Shown: one piece after another, positions 62,154 through 64,000 of the stretch
How positions within the stretch are numbered: the stretch's first letter is position 1
Layout: each line of letters opens with the position of its first letter
DNA from: Halanaerobium salsuginis
GTDB taxonomy: Bacteria > Bacillota > Halanaerobiia > Halanaerobiales > Halanaerobiaceae
Assembly (NCBI RefSeq): GCF_900114545.1
Contig: NZ_FOTI01000003.1
Span: forward strand, 62,001 to 126,000
DNA length: 64,000 bases
Direction of reading: 5' to 3'
Translations under genes and position numbers: made by a program
The notes under the pieces: model-generated
The model's database searches: none
What the model was told of the DNA's origin: nothing
What the model saw: only the letters and a program-made list of their open reading frames with translations

Positions 62154-63668
62154 ATGGCAGCGGCAGAACCAATTATTAAAATGGCAAAGATTGAAAAGTC
62201 TTTTCCTGGTGTTAAAGCTCTGCAGCAGGTTGACTTTGAATTAGCTGCTGGGGAAATTCATGGCTTAATGGGAGAAAATGGAGCTGGTAAATCTACTTTA
62301 ATTAAAGTTCTAACGGGAGTTTATAAAGCTGACTCTGGTCAGATATTTTTAGATGGACGGCCAATTAGAATTAAATCGCCTGAACATGCTCAAAAAATTG
62401 GGATCAGCACTGTTTATCAGGAGGTTAATCTTTGTCCCAATCTTTCAGTAGCGGAGAATATTTTTATTGGACGAGAACCTATAAAAAATGGAAGAATCGA
62501 CTGGAAAAAAATAAAAAATGAAGCTGAAACGGTTTTAGATAAATTTGATTTAAAGATAGATGTTGACCGCAAACTCTCTTTTTATTCAGTCGCAGTTCAA
62601 CAGATGGTAGCAATTGCCAGAGCTTTAATAATTTCAGCTAAAGTAATTATTCTGGATGAACCAACTGCTAGTCTTGATACAGATGAAACTAATAAGTTAT
62701 TTGAAGTAATGCGGCAGTTGAAATCCGAAGGAATAGCTATTATTTATATTACCCACTTTTTAAATAATGTTTATGAAATAACTGATCGAATTACTATTTT
62801 AAGAAATGGAGAATTAATTGATACCTGTTTAACCGAATCTTTACCCAGAATTGAGCTGATTTCTAAAATGATAGGTAAAGATCTTGAACAAATTAAAGAG
62901 ATGGAGAATTATAGTAAAAATATTGGTGAAAATAATAAAGTTCTTTTAAAAGCTGAAGGTCTAGCAAGTAAAGGTAATATTGAGGCTTTTGATTTAGAAC
63001 TAAAAGAAGGCGAAGTACTTGGTTTAGCAGGATTGCTAGGAGCTGGCAGAACAGAGATGGTCGAATTATTATTTGGTTTAAATAAAGCTGATCAGGGACG
63101 AATAATTATTGATGGCAAGGAAGTTAAACTAAATTCTCCTAAAGATGCTGTTGATTATAAGATAGCACTTTGCCCTGAAAATAGAAAAGAGGCAGGGCTG
63201 ATTGGTAATTTATCAGTTAGAGAAAATATTATTCTAGCTCTCCAGGTTACACGTGGTTGGTTTAGAAAACTGTCCCAGGCGCGGCAGTTAGAAATAGCTC
63301 AAAAATATATTGATTTAATTAATATTAAGACACCTGATACTGAGCAATTAGTCAAAAATTTAAGTGGTGGTAATCAGCAAAAAGTAGTGCTGGCCCGCTG
63401 GCTGGCAATTAATCCAGATCTGCTTATTCTGGATGAACCTACTAAAGGGATTGATATTGGAACTAAAGCTGATATTCAAAAATTGGTGCTTGAACTGGCC
63501 AGTGGTGAGGGAATGAGTGTAGTTTTTATTTCTTCTGAAATTGAAGAAGTTACTAGAATCAGTCAGAGGGTTGTAGTTTTATGTGATAGAGCTAAAATAG
63601 CTGAGTTAACCGGAAGCGAAATTAATCAAAAAGAAATAATGTATCGTATTGCAGGAGGTGAAGCTTGA
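62154..63668 (+). CDS. ytfR: Sugar ABC transporter ATPase (two-domain, YtfR/RbsA-like)
   Basis: The 504-residue protein has two ATPase domains. The first carries Walker A GENGAGKSTLIKVL and Walker B VIILDEPTASLD, but its signature loop is degenerate (SFYSVAVQQMVAIARAL). The second carries GLLGAGRTEMVELL, signature NLSGGNQQKVVLARWL and LLILDEPTKGIDIG. This asymmetry is normal in the CUT2 family. ATG start with GAGGAGGATG upstream, 70 bases after the binding protein. It ends two bases before the permease gene. Confidence 0.9.
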   Translation: MAAAEPIIKMAKIEKSFPGVKALQQVDFELAAGEIHGLMGENGAGKSTLIKVLTGVYKADSGQIFLDGRPIRIKSPEHAQKIGISTVYQEVNLCPNLSVAENIFIGREPIKNGRIDWKKIKNEAETVLDKFDLKIDVDRKLSFYSVAVQQMVAIARALIISAKVIILDEPTASLDTDETNKLFEVMRQLKSEGIAIIYITHFLNNVYEITDRITILRNGELIDTCLTESLPRIELISKMIGKDLEQIKEMENYSKNIGENNKVLLKAEGLASKGNIEAFDLELKEGEVLGLAGLLGAGRTEMVELLFGLNKADQGRIIIDGKEVKLNSPKDAVDYKIALCPENRKEAGLIGNLSVRENIILALQVTRGWFRKLSQARQLEIAQKYIDLINIKTPDTEQLVKNLSGGNQQKVVLARWLAINPDLLILDEPTKGIDIGTKADIQKLVLELASGEGMSVVFISSEIEEVTRISQRVVVLCDRAKIAELTGSEINQKEIMYRIAGGEA

Positions 63669-63669
63669 G

Positions 63670-64000
63670 GTGGATTCAGTTAAACATAAATTAATTAAAT
63701 TTCGTAATTCAAAGGCATTTACTCCTCTCTTAGCTCTTATCTTTTTATTTATTTTTAATTTTTTCTATATTGATGGATTTTTTCAAATTGAAATTAAAGA
63801 TGGTAGATTATTTGGTTATTTGATTGATATTCTTAATCGTGGTGCTCCTTTGATGATCATTGCAATTGGGATGACTTTAGTTATCGCTACAGAAGGTATT
63901 GACTTATCTGTAGGAGCTGTTGTTGCGATAGCAGGAGCCGTTGCTGCCAGCCTGATTGGAGGAGAAATGCAGATTACTCCAGCGGGAGAAATAGTCTATG
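63670..64000 (+). CDS. ytfT: Sugar ABC transporter permease (YtfT-like), 5' part cut by window end
   Basis: GTG 63670, seven bases after GGAGGTG, opens a frame to the right edge (110 codons seen). A first membrane helix (FTPLLALIFLFIFNFFYIDG) is followed by the CUT2-permease segment LNRGAPLMIIAIGMTLVIAT and EGIDLSVGAVVAIAGAVAAS, a family hallmark. It completes the importer with the preceding two genes. Confidence 0.88.
   Translation, partial: MDSVKHKLIKFRNSKAFTPLLALIFLFIFNFFYIDGFFQIEIKDGRLFGYLIDILNRGAPLMIIAIGMTLVIATEGIDLSVGAVVAIAGAVAASLIGGEMQITPAGEIVY

Overview
The window is AT-rich DNA from an anaerobic, low-GC Firmicute that appears to have an outer membrane, most like the Halanaerobiales. 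The evidence is a combination of lptD, several small beta-barrel-like proteins ending in aromatic or hydrophobic residues, ADP-heptose genes and an inverse-autotransporter-like protein, alongside Firmicute genes such as sigH, comFC, csaB, yitT and long-form hpf. The order-level assignment is inference. No insertion sequence, phage, CRISPR array or rRNA was seen.

Layout. (1) 1-15.6 kb, envelope and housekeeping: a partial ccdA; an outer-membrane block (three putative barrel or exported proteins plus lptD); phosphohexomutase and galU (sugar nucleotides); a reverse-strand radical SAM protein; a SPOR/phosphodiester-glycosidase protein; both halves of heptose activation (hldE functions on two genes); an unreported-looking 34-residue membrane ORF; sigH; and comFC. 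(2) 15.6-32.8 kb: hpf behind a good sigma-H-type promoter; a 1063-residue inverse-autotransporter/beta-helix protein on the minus strand; secA; prfB with its programmed +1 frameshift; a DUF5693-csaB-tagA polymer locus; yitT; a ctpA protease; a LysR regulator; and proS. (3) 32.9-44.4 kb, Stickland D-proline reductase locus: the sigma-54 activator prdR; a 485-base regulatory gap; then prdC (Sec), prdA, a small CBO2463-type gene, prdB (Sec), prdD, prdE and prdF, followed by TSUP and NSS transporters. (4) 44.6-53.6 kb, an accessory redox/chalcogen neighbourhood: two double-cubane-cluster reductase paralogues, one ATP-dependent activase, a TudS-related desulfidase, a C-GCAxxG-C-C protein, YedF, an ECF S-component, a TDT transporter and a polar amino-acid ABC importer. 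(5) 53.7-60 kb, a complete selenium toolkit: selA, selB, tRNA-Sec (selC), a NifS/SclA-like desulfurase, selD (itself with Sec) and a DUF3343 Se/S-carrier-like protein. (6) 60-64 kb: a HAD phosphatase and a ytfQRT-like sugar ABC transporter cut by the window end.

How it fits together. PrdF racemises L-proline to D-proline. PrdA (pyruvoyl) and PrdB (Sec) reduce it to 5-aminovalerate, with PrdC as likely electron carrier. PrdR probably switches the operon on through the GG-N10-GC promoter at 35122-35137. Three selenoproteins (PrdC, PrdB, SelD) are encoded close to all the machinery needed to make them. The less understood part is region 4, where two double-cubane reductases share one activase among sulfur/selenium-associated genes; I consider it the best candidate for an undescribed system. 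The 485-base gap between prdR and prdC also holds a full-consensus sigma-A promoter followed by a terminator, which may be a small RNA or a leader.
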